Assembly (NCBI GenBank): GCA_013377115.1
Contig: JACAAW010000007.1
Location: 1-51,308, forward strand
Direction of reading: 5' to 3'
DNA from: Bacteroidota bacterium
Lineage (GTDB): Bacteria > Bacteroidota > Bacteroidia > Bacteroidales > CG2-30-32-10
Length of the DNA stretch: 51,308 nt
How positions within the stretch are numbered: the first letter of the stretch is position 1; the number at the start of each line of letters is the position of its first letter. Positions 15,959 to 24,873 of this stretch are shown in pieces. The notes under the pieces are model-generated. The model was not told where the DNA came from. It searched no databases and worked only from the letters and a program-made list of their open reading frames with translations. Made by a program: the position numbers and the translations under genes.

Positions 15959-16579
15959 TTAGATTTTCTTTTTTCTTCTATTCTTAAAAAACTTGACACC
16001 GAAATATCCAAAAACCAGAATTAAAAGAAAAATCACTCCCAAATCAATTGGCTCTCTATATTTTAAAATAACCTCCCAATTTTTTTGAAGATAAAAACCT
16101 GCAATGGTTAAAATGGTATTCCAAATAGTGGCTCCAATGGTTGTATAAAGGATAAACTTGCCAAGATTCATTCTTCCAATACCAGCAGGAATCGAAATAA
16201 AATGACGCACAACTGGAATGAAACGACAAAAAAAGATGGTTGCTTCTCCTTTTTTATTGAAGAAGTTTTCTGTAATATCAAGATCATGTTTATCTAGCAA
16301 AAGGTATTTTCCAAAACGTTCAACAAATGGTCTTCCTCCCCATTTTCCCATATAATAACCTATTAATGAGCCAACAACACTTCCAATAGTTGCTGATAAG
16401 ATAACACCAAACCATGTCAATTGACCACTGGCAATTAGCATTCCGGCAGGAGGCATAACAGCTTCGCTTGGAACCGGGGCAATCATGCTTTCAAGCATCA
16501 TCAGAAATGCAATTCCCAGATAACCTATTGTGTCGATGAGGTGTAATGCCCATTCAATAATGAATTCCGTTATTCCCAT
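15959..16579 (-). CDS. DedA-family membrane protein
   Basis: A 206-residue polytopic inner-membrane protein of the DedA/VTT (SNARE-associated) family. Typical segments are LGIAFLMMLESMIAPVPSEAVMPPAG (re-entrant helix with Glu and Pro), GSVVGSLIGYYMGKWGGRPFVERFG, and FFCRFIPVVRHFISIPAGIGRM, which holds the conserved F-x-R-(F/x)-x-P-x-x-R motif. DedA proteins flip phospholipids or undecaprenyl phosphate, or depend on membrane potential; the lipid handled here is not decidable. The gene lies 20 bases after comA and one base before aroE in the same operon. If comA feeds sulfonolipid synthesis, a lipid-handling neighbour would make sense, but that is inference. Confidence 0.9.
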   Translation of the reverse strand: MGITEFIIEWALHLIDTIGYLGIAFLMMLESMIAPVPSEAVMPPAGMLIASGQLTWFGVILSATIGSVVGSLIGYYMGKWGGRPFVERFGKYLLLDKHDLDITENFFNKKGEATIFFCRFIPVVRHFISIPAGIGRMNLGKFILYTTIGATIWNTILTIAGFYLQKNWEVILKYREPIDLGVIFLLILVFGYFGVKFFKNRRKKKI

Positions 16580-16599
16580 AATAAGAAAGTGTTATGAAT

Positions 16600-17403
16600 T
16601 TATTTAATTTCAGGTTTTAGCTGACGAGCTTTTTGCATTGATTCGGATAAATATTGGAAAAATGTATCACCTCTTAATCCAATTCTTAATGTTTCCAATG
16701 GAATTACTTCATTTGGAGCAATATTTCCAAGGTTAACATTGGCTCCTAATTGTTTTACAAACCAAACTTGTTGCGATTTTAAAGGAGTTTCCCAAATTAT
16801 TTTTTCTTGAGGAACCTTCGCAATTATTTTGGCAACCAAACTAACATGCGCATTTCCATTTGGACGATAAATTCCAACGTTTCCACTTTCACGTGCTTCA
16901 GCAATTACCTGAGAAGAACCAGCTGCAATTTCTTCGTTCATCATCGAAATCCATCTACCTGGAGCAATTAAGATTCCAGCCTCTTTAGAACCGACTTCTG
17001 AAAGAACAGTATAATTTTTTGCAAGTTTTTGAATATATTCACATTTTACATCATGATCCATTAAAAGAGAACCGTCTGAAACCTCAACAGTATCAACTTT
17101 AAAATGATCCATATATTTACGATATTCATCAAATTTATTTCTGATAATAAATGCTTCAAAAAGAGTTCCTCCAAAATATACTTTAATATTGGCTTCTTTA
17201 AAAAGTTTGATTTTTGTTTCAATAATATTTTGGGTTACCATTGAGGTTCCAAATCCAAGTTTTGCATAATCAGTATATTCTCCACCAGTAGTAAGAAAAT
17301 CTTCTGTTTCCCTGATGCTTAGACCTTTATCCATCATCATGGTAAGGCCATTATTTCTTGGTTTTATTGTTCTTTCTGGTAAATTGGATAATGTAAATTT
17401 CAT
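16600..17403 (-). CDS. comA: Phosphosulfolactate synthase (ComA family)
   Basis: A 267-residue TIM-barrel enzyme matching ComA, which adds sulfite to phosphoenolpyruvate to give (R)-2-phospho-3-sulfolactate. Visible family parts: RNNGLTMMMDKGLS at the N-terminus, the catalytic-region strand YAKLGFGTS, VYFGGTLFEAF, VEVSDGSLLM, LSEVGSKEAG, and NVNLGNIAPNEVIPLETLRIGLRGDT at the C-terminal end. In methanogens ComA starts coenzyme M synthesis. In Bacteroidota, homologues more plausibly supply sulfolactate or cysteate, the precursor of sulfonolipids (capnines). ComB and ComC are not in the window. It is 12 bases downstream of the TPR gene and 20 bases upstream of dedA. Confidence 0.9.
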   Translation of the reverse strand: MKFTLSNLPERTIKPRNNGLTMMMDKGLSIRETEDFLTTGGEYTDYAKLGFGTSMVTQNIIETKIKLFKEANIKVYFGGTLFEAFIIRNKFDEYRKYMDHFKVDTVEVSDGSLLMDHDVKCEYIQKLAKNYTVLSEVGSKEAGILIAPGRWISMMNEEIAAGSSQVIAEARESGNVGIYRPNGNAHVSLVAKIIAKVPQEKIIWETPLKSQQVWFVKQLGANVNLGNIAPNEVIPLETLRIGLRGDTFFQYLSESMQKARQLKPEIK

Positions 17404-17415
17404 TATTGGGATATT

Positions 17416-18813
17416 TTAACTGTTTTTATATGTTTCAATTAATTCTAAGACACAAGAATCATTGGATAATTGGTCACTATATTCTAGAATTTCCGTATGT
17501 CTTGCATAATTCTGGCTTAATGCATCAGAAAAAACAATAATAGCTTCTTTTTTTCTTCCTTGCAAAAATAAATAGGCTGCAAATCTGTACAAATATGAAA
17601 TGTTATTTGGTTGAATTTCAATTCCTATTTTAATTATTTCAATTGCTTTATCATATTTATCGCTTTCGGCAAATACGTCTGAATAATCCAGCCATACCTC
17701 AGGATTGGTCGGTTCTAATTCGCAAGTTTTTTTATAAGAAGAAATTGATTCCTGAATCAAACCTAATTCAAATTGGAAATCCGCAAGGATATACCAAAAC
17801 TCCGAATTAAGTGGATCTAAACTAACGCCTTTTTCAATAAAACTTATTGCTTCAAGATGATTGTCTTGTTCTGCATTGCAAACGCCAATTCCAATCCATG
17901 CATCTGGAAGTTTATCATCCAAATCCAAAGCTTTTTTATAATTTAAAATGGCTTTATCATATTGCTTTAGCTTTTCAAAGCATTCTCCAATATAATAATG
18001 CGTCATTGAATCTGGTTCTTCGTAAGCAAAGGTTTCTTCGTAAACTTTTATTGCCTCATCATATCTTTTTAAATTGGCGAGTGAATTTGCTTTATTGAAA
18101 TATGCTGACGCAAAATCTTCTCTGATTGCAATTACAAAATCGAAAGCATCAATTGATTTTTCAAACAAATCCATTAAATTAAAGGCAATACCTATATTGT
18201 ACCATGCAACATAAGAATAAGGATTAATATCAAGGTATTTTTCGAAAAACTCGATACTTTCTTCGGTTCTATTTGTTATTTCGAAGCAAAATGCCAATTC
18301 ATAAAGAACAGATTGATTGTCAGGATTAACTTTTATTGCTTTCTTTAAATATTCTAAAGCTTTTTCGTGATTTCCAAGATTCTCATATTCAAAAGCAATA
18401 TTTGAATAAACTTCATCAAGCGCTTCAGCATCTTCAATGGCTTTGTTGTATTCTTCAATTGCTTCGTTGTATTTTTTCAATTGACTATAAATAGCGCCTT
18501 TTGTCATAAAAATCTCGCTATTATTAGGGTCAATTTCTTCAACTTTCTTTAAAATATCAAGAGCTTTTTCAACCTTGTTTGTTGTAGCATAAAGTTGAGC
18601 TTCGCGCAAAAGAAAAACAATAGCACTTGGGTGTTGCTGCTTTCCAAAACGGATAACTTTTAATGCTTTTACTAAATCATTTATTTCAAAATAATGATCA
18701 ATAATCTCCTCAAATTCTTCAACATCAAAAAAGTAATGATCGTTTTGCTCCAACATTCTTTCGAATTTGTCAATCAATACACTGATGAAATTTTCTTCGC
18801 TATTATTTCCCAT
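17416..18813 (-). CDS. TPR-repeat protein
   Basis: A 465-residue cytoplasmic protein made almost wholly of tetratricopeptide repeats (roughly 10-12 units, e.g. AIEEYNKAIEDAEALDEVYSN, ALEYLKKAIKVNPDNQSVLY, AILNYKKALDLDDKLPDAW, AISFIEKGVSLDPLNSEFW). No signal peptide or membrane segment is seen, and no enzyme domain. It is a scaffold for protein contacts; the partner is unknown. It is the first gene of the operon TPR-comA-dedA-aroE (12 bases to comA) and has a perfect TACCTTTG -7 element at 18891-18884. Pairing of a TPR protein with shikimate dehydrogenase is a recurring Bacteroidota arrangement as far as I recall. Confidence 0.85.
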   Translation of the reverse strand: MGNNSEENFISVLIDKFERMLEQNDHYFFDVEEFEEIIDHYFEINDLVKALKVIRFGKQQHPSAIVFLLREAQLYATTNKVEKALDILKKVEEIDPNNSEIFMTKGAIYSQLKKYNEAIEEYNKAIEDAEALDEVYSNIAFEYENLGNHEKALEYLKKAIKVNPDNQSVLYELAFCFEITNRTEESIEFFEKYLDINPYSYVAWYNIGIAFNLMDLFEKSIDAFDFVIAIREDFASAYFNKANSLANLKRYDEAIKVYEETFAYEEPDSMTHYYIGECFEKLKQYDKAILNYKKALDLDDKLPDAWIGIGVCNAEQDNHLEAISFIEKGVSLDPLNSEFWYILADFQFELGLIQESISSYKKTCELEPTNPEVWLDYSDVFAESDKYDKAIEIIKIGIEIQPNNISYLYRFAAYLFLQGRKKEAIIVFSDALSQNYARHTEILEYSDQLSNDSCVLELIETYKNS

Positions 18814-18883
18814 GCAAAAATCTGTCTATTTTGAAACTTTAGGATACAAATTATTCTAAGAATTTCAAACACTAATTAACTTG

Positions 18884-18891
18884 CAAAGGTA
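18884..18891 (-). promoter_or_regulatory. -7 element of the TPR-comA-dedA-aroE operon
   Basis: The minus strand reads TACCTTTG, a perfect TAnnTTTG. A matching -33 TTTG is not present at 19 bases. The ATG lies about 70 bases downstream at 18813. Confidence 0.5.
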
Positions 18892-19012
18892 CAAAAAAAG
18901 AAACATGATTTGTTGATAATTTGTTAAAATACCTTAAATGTATTAACAAAATGAATTTATTTGAAAATGAGAATTATCAAACTTTTTTACAGAGATTTTG
19001 AATAAAAATTTT

Positions 19013-20329
19013 CTATTTGCTTATTATGATTTTGCAAAAATAATCTTTTTTTCCGTCGCTGAATTTTAAGAAGTACAAGCCATCAGTTAGGTTGTTTAAA
19101 ATAATGTCTTTTGAATTTGTTTCCATAGGAATTATTTCTCCCAATGAATTTGAAATTGAAATCAATTTTACTTCTTTGTTTTTTGATTTCCATTTAAATT
19201 GGCCATTGCTTGGGTTCGGAGAAATTGTAATGGTTTTTTGGGATTCAATTTCGCTAATGCTTGATATCATTTCATTATATCTGGTCATAAATTCCTCGTA
19301 ATACTGATTTGCAATAAAAGGATCATGAATAATAAGTGTATTTTCATCATTATCATTTTCGGCCGAATTTGTCCAATTGTGTGAACCAGTTATTACCATT
19401 GGATCTGAACTCGAATTTAAAGCATCCACAATACCATATTTATGATGAAAAGAGTTGGGTATGTTCTCATGAGATAAAACATCAATTCCATTTGAAATAA
19501 AACCAGCGTATTCTGAGCCAAAATAGCTGATATTTTCAATTATTCCCTTAACATCCTTCCCTGAATTATGAAGATTGATGATATTATCCCCTAAAGTGTT
19601 GTTGATAAAAGTAAACATGGCAAACTGAGTAGAAAAATTGCAAGTATTTAATGCAAAGTCAATTTTTGAGGTGGTTCCATCGCTTGGAGAGAAATACATT
19701 TCAACATTTGTTCCATTGATATTAAAAATATGTTGAGTATTGTCAGTTTTTTGCGGTCCAAATTTAGAATTTGCTGAATTATAATAAGCCGTGGAGCTTC
19801 CCCACATTTCTTCGAATTCTGTTTTATATGCCTGACATAGTGCCTGGTCTTGAATGATAATGAAATTGTTTGGATCATCAAAAATATTTCCTGAAGTAAA
19901 ATTCATTGAACCAGTTAGCAAATAGGAATTAGCAGCAGTTCCTGCATCAATAATTATAAATTTATTGTGCATTACATCGGTGCTGGATCTTTTTAAAAGT
20001 TGAATGCCAGAATTTAAACTTCCTAAAGCAGAATTTAATGCAAGGGATGTAGAAATATATCGAACTACGACTCCTCTTAAATATGCACTGTTAATTGCAT
20101 TAACAATCTTGGTGGAACCATTGTCATAAACAGCAATATCAAGTGTTAAATTCGCTTTGTTAATATAACTTACTACAGTGTCATCCATATTTGGAATATA
20201 AATTCCATCGGCGGTTGGCGAAATACTGTTATCAACTGGTTTTGTGAAATACACTTTAATTTTGGAATTCTGGGCAATAATTTGATTTACACCAAGAATT
20301 AGAGCCGCAATAAAAATTAATTTCTTCAT
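19013..20329 (-). CDS. Secreted phospholipase D-like protein with type A T9SS sorting domain
   Basis: A 438-residue secreted protein: signal peptide MKKLIFIAALILGVNQIIAQ, two phospholipase D (HKD) units, and a C-terminal type A sorting domain. The first unit has H121-x-K123-x4-D128 followed by GSMNFTSGN; the second has H295-x-K297-x4-D302 followed by GSHNWTNSA. Both Ser/Asn supports are present, so it should be catalytically competent as a phosphodiesterase (nuclease or phospholipase). The last 75 residues (ITISPNPSNGQFKWKSK ... GLYFLKFSDGKKDYFCKIIISK) form the type A domain cleaved after export through the type IX system. A good promoter is at 20350-20380. Substrate unknown; extracellular DNA or lipid scavenging or antagonism are possibilities. 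Confidence 0.93.
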   Translation of the reverse strand: MKKLIFIAALILGVNQIIAQNSKIKVYFTKPVDNSISPTADGIYIPNMDDTVVSYINKANLTLDIAVYDNGSTKIVNAINSAYLRGVVVRYISTSLALNSALGSLNSGIQLLKRSSTDVMHNKFIIIDAGTAANSYLLTGSMNFTSGNIFDDPNNFIIIQDQALCQAYKTEFEEMWGSSTAYYNSANSKFGPQKTDNTQHIFNINGTNVEMYFSPSDGTTSKIDFALNTCNFSTQFAMFTFINNTLGDNIINLHNSGKDVKGIIENISYFGSEYAGFISNGIDVLSHENIPNSFHHKYGIVDALNSSSDPMVITGSHNWTNSAENDNDENTLIIHDPFIANQYYEEFMTRYNEMISSISEIESQKTITISPNPSNGQFKWKSKNKEVKLISISNSLGEIIPMETNSKDIILNNLTDGLYFLKFSDGKKDYFCKIIISK

Positions 20330-20349
20330 TCTTAATTGAATTGAGATTC

Positions 20350-20380
20350 CAAATGTATTAAATTTTTATTCTAGGATAAA
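20350..20380 (-). promoter_or_regulatory. Promoter of the secreted PLD-like gene
   Basis: On the minus strand TTTA (20380-20377), 19 bases, then TACATTTG (20357-20350): perfect -7 and spacing, three of four bases at -33. The ATG is at 20329. Confidence 0.65.
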
Positions 20381-20423
20381 ATATTAACCAATTATTCTCG
20401 TTGATAAATGAAAATTATTGCAA

Positions 20424-21200
20424 ATGGTTGAAAGAATAGAACTATTGAAAATTTCACCAAAAAAACTATTGATAATCAATACAATTTTAGTTTTTATTTC
20501 AATTCTAACCAATACTTTAATCCAGGTGTTTTGTATTCCTTCCATTTGGGCTTTTATTTTACTGATAATTTGTTTTGCAAATTTTATTTCTTCTCCTTTT
20601 TTTAGAAATCAAAGATTGCTTTTATTCACTAGTTTTATTAATGGAATCTTTTTTTGCGTCAATATTTACTGCATAATTTTTCTATGGCAGGTTCAGATAT
20701 TGAGCTTAATTTTAATAATTTGGGGAATCGGAATTCTGACTTTTATTCCGTATTTCTTTGCCACTCAGGTTTTATGGCAGAATTTGATAAAGCCGAAAAT
20801 AAAATCATTAAGGATATTCTTTTTAACTGGAATTTTGATTTCATTTTCAATTGCAGGTTACTTTGGATATGAATACAAAAAAGCAATTTCGGAAATAAGT
20901 CGATTTCAGGAAAGTGGATTCAATAAATTTGAAAAATCTTATATGACAGAAAAGATTTTGGGAATGCATTTTATTTATCACACTCGTTTTTGTGAATTCG
21001 ATGGCTGGCGACCTCCAATTCATGAACCCGCATTGATATTAGGAATGTGGCTCAATACCAATTACGATCCAATTTATGTTTCTTTGGAAAAAAGAATTGA
21101 ATTCTACAAAAAGTTTTATCCCAACAAGAAAATAAAATTTGAATGCAGTTGTGCTTATACTTATAGTAGCGATTATTTTGAGGATAAAAGGTTGAAGTGA
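20424..21200 (+). CDS. Membrane protein of unknown function
   Basis: A 258-residue protein with five or six hydrophobic helices in the first 155 residues (from LLIINTILVFISILTNTLIQ to FFLTGILISFSIAGYFGYEY), then a soluble tail of about 100 residues (MTEKILGMHFIYHTRFCEFDGWRPPIHEPALILGMW ... FECSCAYTYSSDYFEDKRLK). The tail contains HTRFCEFDGWRPP, similar in tone to uncharacterised Bacteroidota proteins but not a family I can name. A TTG two codons earlier (20418) could be an alternative start; I took ATG 20424. It starts divergently from the PLD gene. Confidence 0.7.
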   Translation: MVERIELLKISPKKLLIINTILVFISILTNTLIQVFCIPSIWAFILLIICFANFISSPFFRNQRLLLFTSFINGIFFCVNIYCIIFLWQVQILSLILIIWGIGILTFIPYFFATQVLWQNLIKPKIKSLRIFFLTGILISFSIAGYFGYEYKKAISEISRFQESGFNKFEKSYMTEKILGMHFIYHTRFCEFDGWRPPIHEPALILGMWLNTNYDPIYVSLEKRIEFYKKFYPNKKIKFECSCAYTYSSDYFEDKRLK

Positions 21201-21289
21201 GGATTGGTGATTTTAGCATACGAAATAGTCATTGAAACATATTTTTTTCGCCATGTTTTCAAAATTGTTAAGAAAATTTCCAACAAGCT

Positions 21290-21320
21290 TTTTCTATTAT
21301 TCCACAAAAAATTAACTTTG
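21290..21320 (+). promoter_or_regulatory. Promoter of the phosphohexomutase operon
   Basis: TTTT (21290-21293), 19 bases, then TAACTTTG (21313-21320), a perfect -7 element. The ATG is at 21345, giving a leader of about 18-20 bases. Confidence 0.7.
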
Positions 21321-21344
21321 CACCTAAATCATTAAAAAATAGAA

Positions 21345-22745
21345 ATGACATTAATTAAATCAATCTCAGGAATTAGAGGAACAATAGGTGGTAAAGTTGG
21401 AGATAGTTTCACTCCTGTTGATATTGTGAAATTTACTGCGGCTTTCATCACTTTTTTAAAAGCTGAAAGCTCAAAAAAACGTTTGAAAATCGTGGTTGGT
21501 CGCGATGCTAGGATTTCTGGAGAAATGGTAAACACTTTGGTCACCGGAACTATTGCCGGTTTGGGTGCGGATGTTATTGATATTGGTTTATCTACCACAC
21601 CAACTGTTGAAATTGCAATTCCTGATTCTGATGCCGATGGGGGAATTATCATTACTGCAAGTCACAATCCAAAACACTGGAATGCCCTTAAATTGCTCAA
21701 TGCAAAAGGTGAATTTATTTCAGGAAAAGAAGGTCAGAAAGTTTTGGCAATCGCTGAAAAAGAAAGTTTTTCTTTTTGCGATGTTGACAATATCGGGAAA
21801 TACAGCAAAGACGATACATTCATAAAAAAACATATCGAAAAAATATTAGCCCTTCCTTTGGTGGATGTTGCAGCTATAAAAAAAGCGAATTTCAAAGTTA
21901 CCATCGATTGCGTGAATTCTACCGGAGGTATTGCGATTCCGATGTTATTGGAATCTTTAGGAGTGAAATCTGTAGAGAAACTTTTCTGCGAACCAAATGG
22001 AATCTTCCCTCACAATCCTGAGCCTTTACCAGAAAATTTGGAAGAAATTTCGAAGGCAGTTCTAAAAAATAAATCTCATGTTGGCTTTGTTGTGGATCCT
22101 GATGTGGACCGTTTAGCAATTGTTCGCGAAGACGGCGAAATGTTTGGTGAAGAATATACTTTGGTTGCTATTGCTGATTATATTTTAAAAAATACAAAAG
22201 GAAATACGGTTTCTAATTTGTCCTCAACCAGAGCATTGAAAGATGTTACCGAAAAACATGGTGGTGAATATTCTGCTTCTGCTGTTGGCGAAGTGAATGT
22301 GGTTGAATTAATGAAACTTCGCAATGCTGTTATTGGTGGCGAAGGAAACGGAGGCGTAATTTATCCTGAACTTCATTATGGTCGTGATGCATTGGTTGGA
22401 ATCGCATTATTTTTAACCCATTTAGCAAAATACGGAAAATCTTGTTCATCTTTAAGAGCCACTTATCCTGAATATTGCATATCGAAAAACAAAATTGAAC
22501 TTTCAGAAGGAATCAATGTAGATAAAATTCTGAGTAAAGTTCGTGAAAAATACAAAAACCAGCCAATGAATACTTCTGATGGCGTGCGGATTGACTTTGA
22601 TAAAGAATGGGTTCACCTTCGCAAGTCGAACACCGAACCAATCATTAGAATTTATTCTGAAAGCGATTCAATGGCTAAAGCGGATTGCTTGGCACAAAAA
22701 ATTATTAGTGATATTAAAGACATATTAAAAGCTTCGAACAATTAA
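21345..22745 (+). CDS. glmM: Phosphohexomutase (phosphoglucosamine mutase type)
   Basis: A 466-residue alpha-D-phosphohexomutase. The phosphoserine loop is TASHNPKHWNALK (Ser near residue 106), the metal loop is DPDVDRLAIV (about 249-258), the sugar loop contains GEGNGGVIYPELHYGRDALVG (about 336-356), and the phosphate-binding loop is RKSNTEPIIRIY near the C-terminus. It interconverts hexose 6- and 1-phosphates. The GEGNGG loop and the start LIKSISGIRGTIGG are those of Bacteroidota proteins annotated as phosphoglucosamine mutase, which makes GlcN-1-P for UDP-GlcNAc; phosphomannomutase activity cannot be excluded. It heads a run with the cysteine desulfurase 10 bases downstream. Confidence 0.9.
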   Translation: MTLIKSISGIRGTIGGKVGDSFTPVDIVKFTAAFITFLKAESSKKRLKIVVGRDARISGEMVNTLVTGTIAGLGADVIDIGLSTTPTVEIAIPDSDADGGIIITASHNPKHWNALKLLNAKGEFISGKEGQKVLAIAEKESFSFCDVDNIGKYSKDDTFIKKHIEKILALPLVDVAAIKKANFKVTIDCVNSTGGIAIPMLLESLGVKSVEKLFCEPNGIFPHNPEPLPENLEEISKAVLKNKSHVGFVVDPDVDRLAIVREDGEMFGEEYTLVAIADYILKNTKGNTVSNLSSTRALKDVTEKHGGEYSASAVGEVNVVELMKLRNAVIGGEGNGGVIYPELHYGRDALVGIALFLTHLAKYGKSCSSLRATYPEYCISKNKIELSEGINVDKILSKVREKYKNQPMNTSDGVRIDFDKEWVHLRKSNTEPIIRIYSESDSMAKADCLAQKIISDIKDILKASNN

Positions 22746-22755
22746 TAACAAAATA

Positions 22756-23880
22756 TTGAAAATCTATTTTGATAATGCTGCTACAACGCCCGTTGCTCCT
22801 GAAGTAATTCAGGCAATGACAGAAACTCTGAACGATGTTTTTGGGAATCCTTCATCCATTCATGAGTACGGCAGAAAAGCGCGTGTTTTAATTGAAAACT
22901 CTAGAAAATCTGTTGCCAATAATTTAAATGTAAGTCCATCTGAAATTATTTTTACATCCGGTGGCACAGAGGCTGACAACACCGCCATTCGTGGTGCTGT
23001 TTTCGATTTGGGAGTAAAACATATCATTACCAGTAAAATTGAGCATCCAGCAGTTTTAAATACTTTGGATATTCTTGAAAAAGAAAACAAAGTGAAAGTA
23101 AGTTTTGTGAAACTTACAGAAAATGGTCACATTGATTTAAATAACCTCGAAGAAATTTTATCAACAACTTCTAATTCAATGGTCTCGCTAATGCATGCGA
23201 ACAATGAAATCGGGAATTTATTACCAATGAAAGATGTATCAGGAATTTGCGAAAAATACAATGCATTTTTCATGTCGGATACCGTTCAGACGATGGGCAA
23301 ATATGCCAATAATTTCCAGAATTTTAATTTGCATTTTGCAGCATGTTCGGCTCATAAATTTTATGGACCCAAGGGAATTGGATTTTTATACATCAATGGA
23401 AACAATAAAATTTCTCCAATGCTTTTTGGAGGCGGACAGGAGCGAGGAATGCGATCTGGAACTGAAAATATTCATGGAATCGTTGGTTTGGCAAAGGCTA
23501 TGGAATTATCCTATTTGCATTTAGAAAGAGATCAAAAGAATATTTCCGAAATGAAATCATTGATGATAGCGCTTTTGAAAGAAAAGGTAAACGGAATTTC
23601 ATTTAATGGTGATTGCGAAAATGGTGGGCTTTATTCGCTGCTAAATGTTTCGTTTCCTAAAACTATGAAATCAGAAATGCTATTACAGAATTTGGATATA
23701 AATGGAATTGCAGTTTCTGGCGGAAGTGCTTGTGCATCTGGGAGTGTGCATGTTTCGCATGTTTTAGAAGAAATAAGCACAGATATAGATCGGCCATCAA
23801 TCCGGTTTTCATTTGGTAGGTACAATAATGTTGAAGAAGTGAAATATACGGTTGAAAAATTGGTTCAACATTTAAACTGA
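22756..23880 (+). CDS. Cysteine desulfurase (IscS/NifS family)
   Basis: A 374-residue PLP enzyme that turns cysteine into alanine and a protein-bound persulfide for Fe-S clusters and thio-cofactors. It begins MKIYFDNAATTPVAPEV, the family start. The PLP Lys is near 201 in ACSAHKFYGPKG and the catalytic Cys near 326 in GGSACASGS, with the short flexible loop and length of group I (IscS/NifS-like) enzymes; whether it is IscS or NifS cannot be told. The initiator must be TTG at 22756, since the first ATG comes after the conserved N-terminal strand. Ten bases separate it from the mutase gene. No iscU or sufB is adjacent. Confidence 0.94.
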   Translation: MKIYFDNAATTPVAPEVIQAMTETLNDVFGNPSSIHEYGRKARVLIENSRKSVANNLNVSPSEIIFTSGGTEADNTAIRGAVFDLGVKHIITSKIEHPAVLNTLDILEKENKVKVSFVKLTENGHIDLNNLEEILSTTSNSMVSLMHANNEIGNLLPMKDVSGICEKYNAFFMSDTVQTMGKYANNFQNFNLHFAACSAHKFYGPKGIGFLYINGNNKISPMLFGGGQERGMRSGTENIHGIVGLAKAMELSYLHLERDQKNISEMKSLMIALLKEKVNGISFNGDCENGGLYSLLNVSFPKTMKSEMLLQNLDINGIAVSGGSACASGSVHVSHVLEEISTDIDRPSIRFSFGRYNNVEEVKYTVEKLVQHLN

Positions 23881-23902
23881 TTTTTTTAATTCGCTCCATA
23901 AT

Positions 23903-24286
23903 ATGGTCAAGTACAAAAAAGTCAAGAAAATAAAATATAAAAAAGTACTTTTCAAATTATCTGAAAAGCAGAAATCTATTATTGATCGTTATTGTATCGC
24001 AAAGAGAACGACGCCCAATAAAATGATTAAAACTGCTATCAAGGAATACATTATGCGTAATGCATCATTGCCAGATGATGAATATTATATTTCTGAAAAC
24101 CAACTACAACTTTTTGATTTTGATGATGAGGTTGATAATAATGAATTAGATACTGATTTTGAAGTTGAATCTGAGACCAATATCGAAGTTGAAATTGATT
24201 CTGAAATCGAAATTAAAGAGAAAGAAGTTAAAGAAGAGGAAATCCAATATGGAAAGCCAGGAGAGTTAAATTTGCGATTTTATTAA
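23903..24286 (+). CDS. Small protein, basic helical head and acidic tail
   Basis: A 127-residue protein of unknown function. The first 65 residues are very basic, and residues 15-52 (FKLSEKQKSIIDRYCIAKRTTPNKMIKTAIKEYI) look like a ribbon-helix-helix-type or similar short DNA-binding unit of the kind found in many small Bacteroidota proteins. Residues 70-118 are strongly acidic (DFDDEVDNNELDTDFEVESE and following Glu-rich stretch). The charge split suggests binding to DNA or RNA with a flexible acidic tail. It starts 22 bases after the cysteine desulfurase and may be co-transcribed with it. Confidence 0.65.
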   Translation: MVKYKKVKKIKYKKVLFKLSEKQKSIIDRYCIAKRTTPNKMIKTAIKEYIMRNASLPDDEYYISENQLQLFDFDDEVDNNELDTDFEVESETNIEVEIDSEIEIKEKEVKEEEIQYGKPGELNLRFY

Positions 24287-24388
24287 TAAATAATAAGGGT
24301 TTTCCACAATCAATTTTAGTAGTTGCCACAATTGTAGGATTGTTTGGTTTCAAATAATTTTAGCATATTAAAAACTAATTCAGAAAAA

Positions 24389-24871
24389 ATGTATACAAAT
24401 ATCCCAGAATCTAAACATCCTCGTAAAGCGGTAAAATTTTTTCTTATCGCATTATTTATTTTTTCTATTCTTGTTTTGATTTTTGATATTGAAGGTCATT
24501 CTTCAAATGTTTCAAATTATACAAATGTCAAAGTTCCTGGGTATCAGAAATCAAAAGTTAATTATAAAAATGGCTTATTATATATTAATTTAGAAAATAC
24601 GCAAAAAGTCACCAATGTTGCAATTTATGATAGATTTGCCGAAAAAATAGGAGGATCTACTGTTCAAACCAATAATGGAAGAGATTTGGTAATATTATTA
24701 CAAATTAAAGAACCAAATTATAACTATATATTAAGTTATGAAATTGAAAATGGAAATGTGGTGGTTTCTTTTACTGAGTTAAAAAAACAGAAATTAAATT
24801 TATCTAATAACGCAAATCGCGCAAATGAAGGTGTAGACGATATTTCCCAACTTCAAATTTTAAAGAAATAG
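24389..24871 (+). CDS. Single-pass membrane protein of unknown function
   Basis: A 160-residue protein. After a short cytoplasmic head (MYTNIPESKHPRKAVK) comes one membrane helix (FFLIALFIFSILVLIFDI), then an extracytoplasmic domain of about 115 residues with beta character (KVNYKNGLLYINLENTQKVTNVAIYD, LVILLQIKEPNYNYILSYEIENG). I recognise no family. A TTG at 24344 would add 15 residues; I chose ATG 24389 because the head then fits a typical membrane anchor. It converges on the LysM/M23 peptidase gene, with two bases between the stops. Confidence 0.62.
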   Translation: MYTNIPESKHPRKAVKFFLIALFIFSILVLIFDIEGHSSNVSNYTNVKVPGYQKSKVNYKNGLLYINLENTQKVTNVAIYDRFAEKIGGSTVQTNNGRDLVILLQIKEPNYNYILSYEIENGNVVVSFTELKKQKLNLSNNANRANEGVDDISQLQILKK

Positions 24872-24873
24872 AA

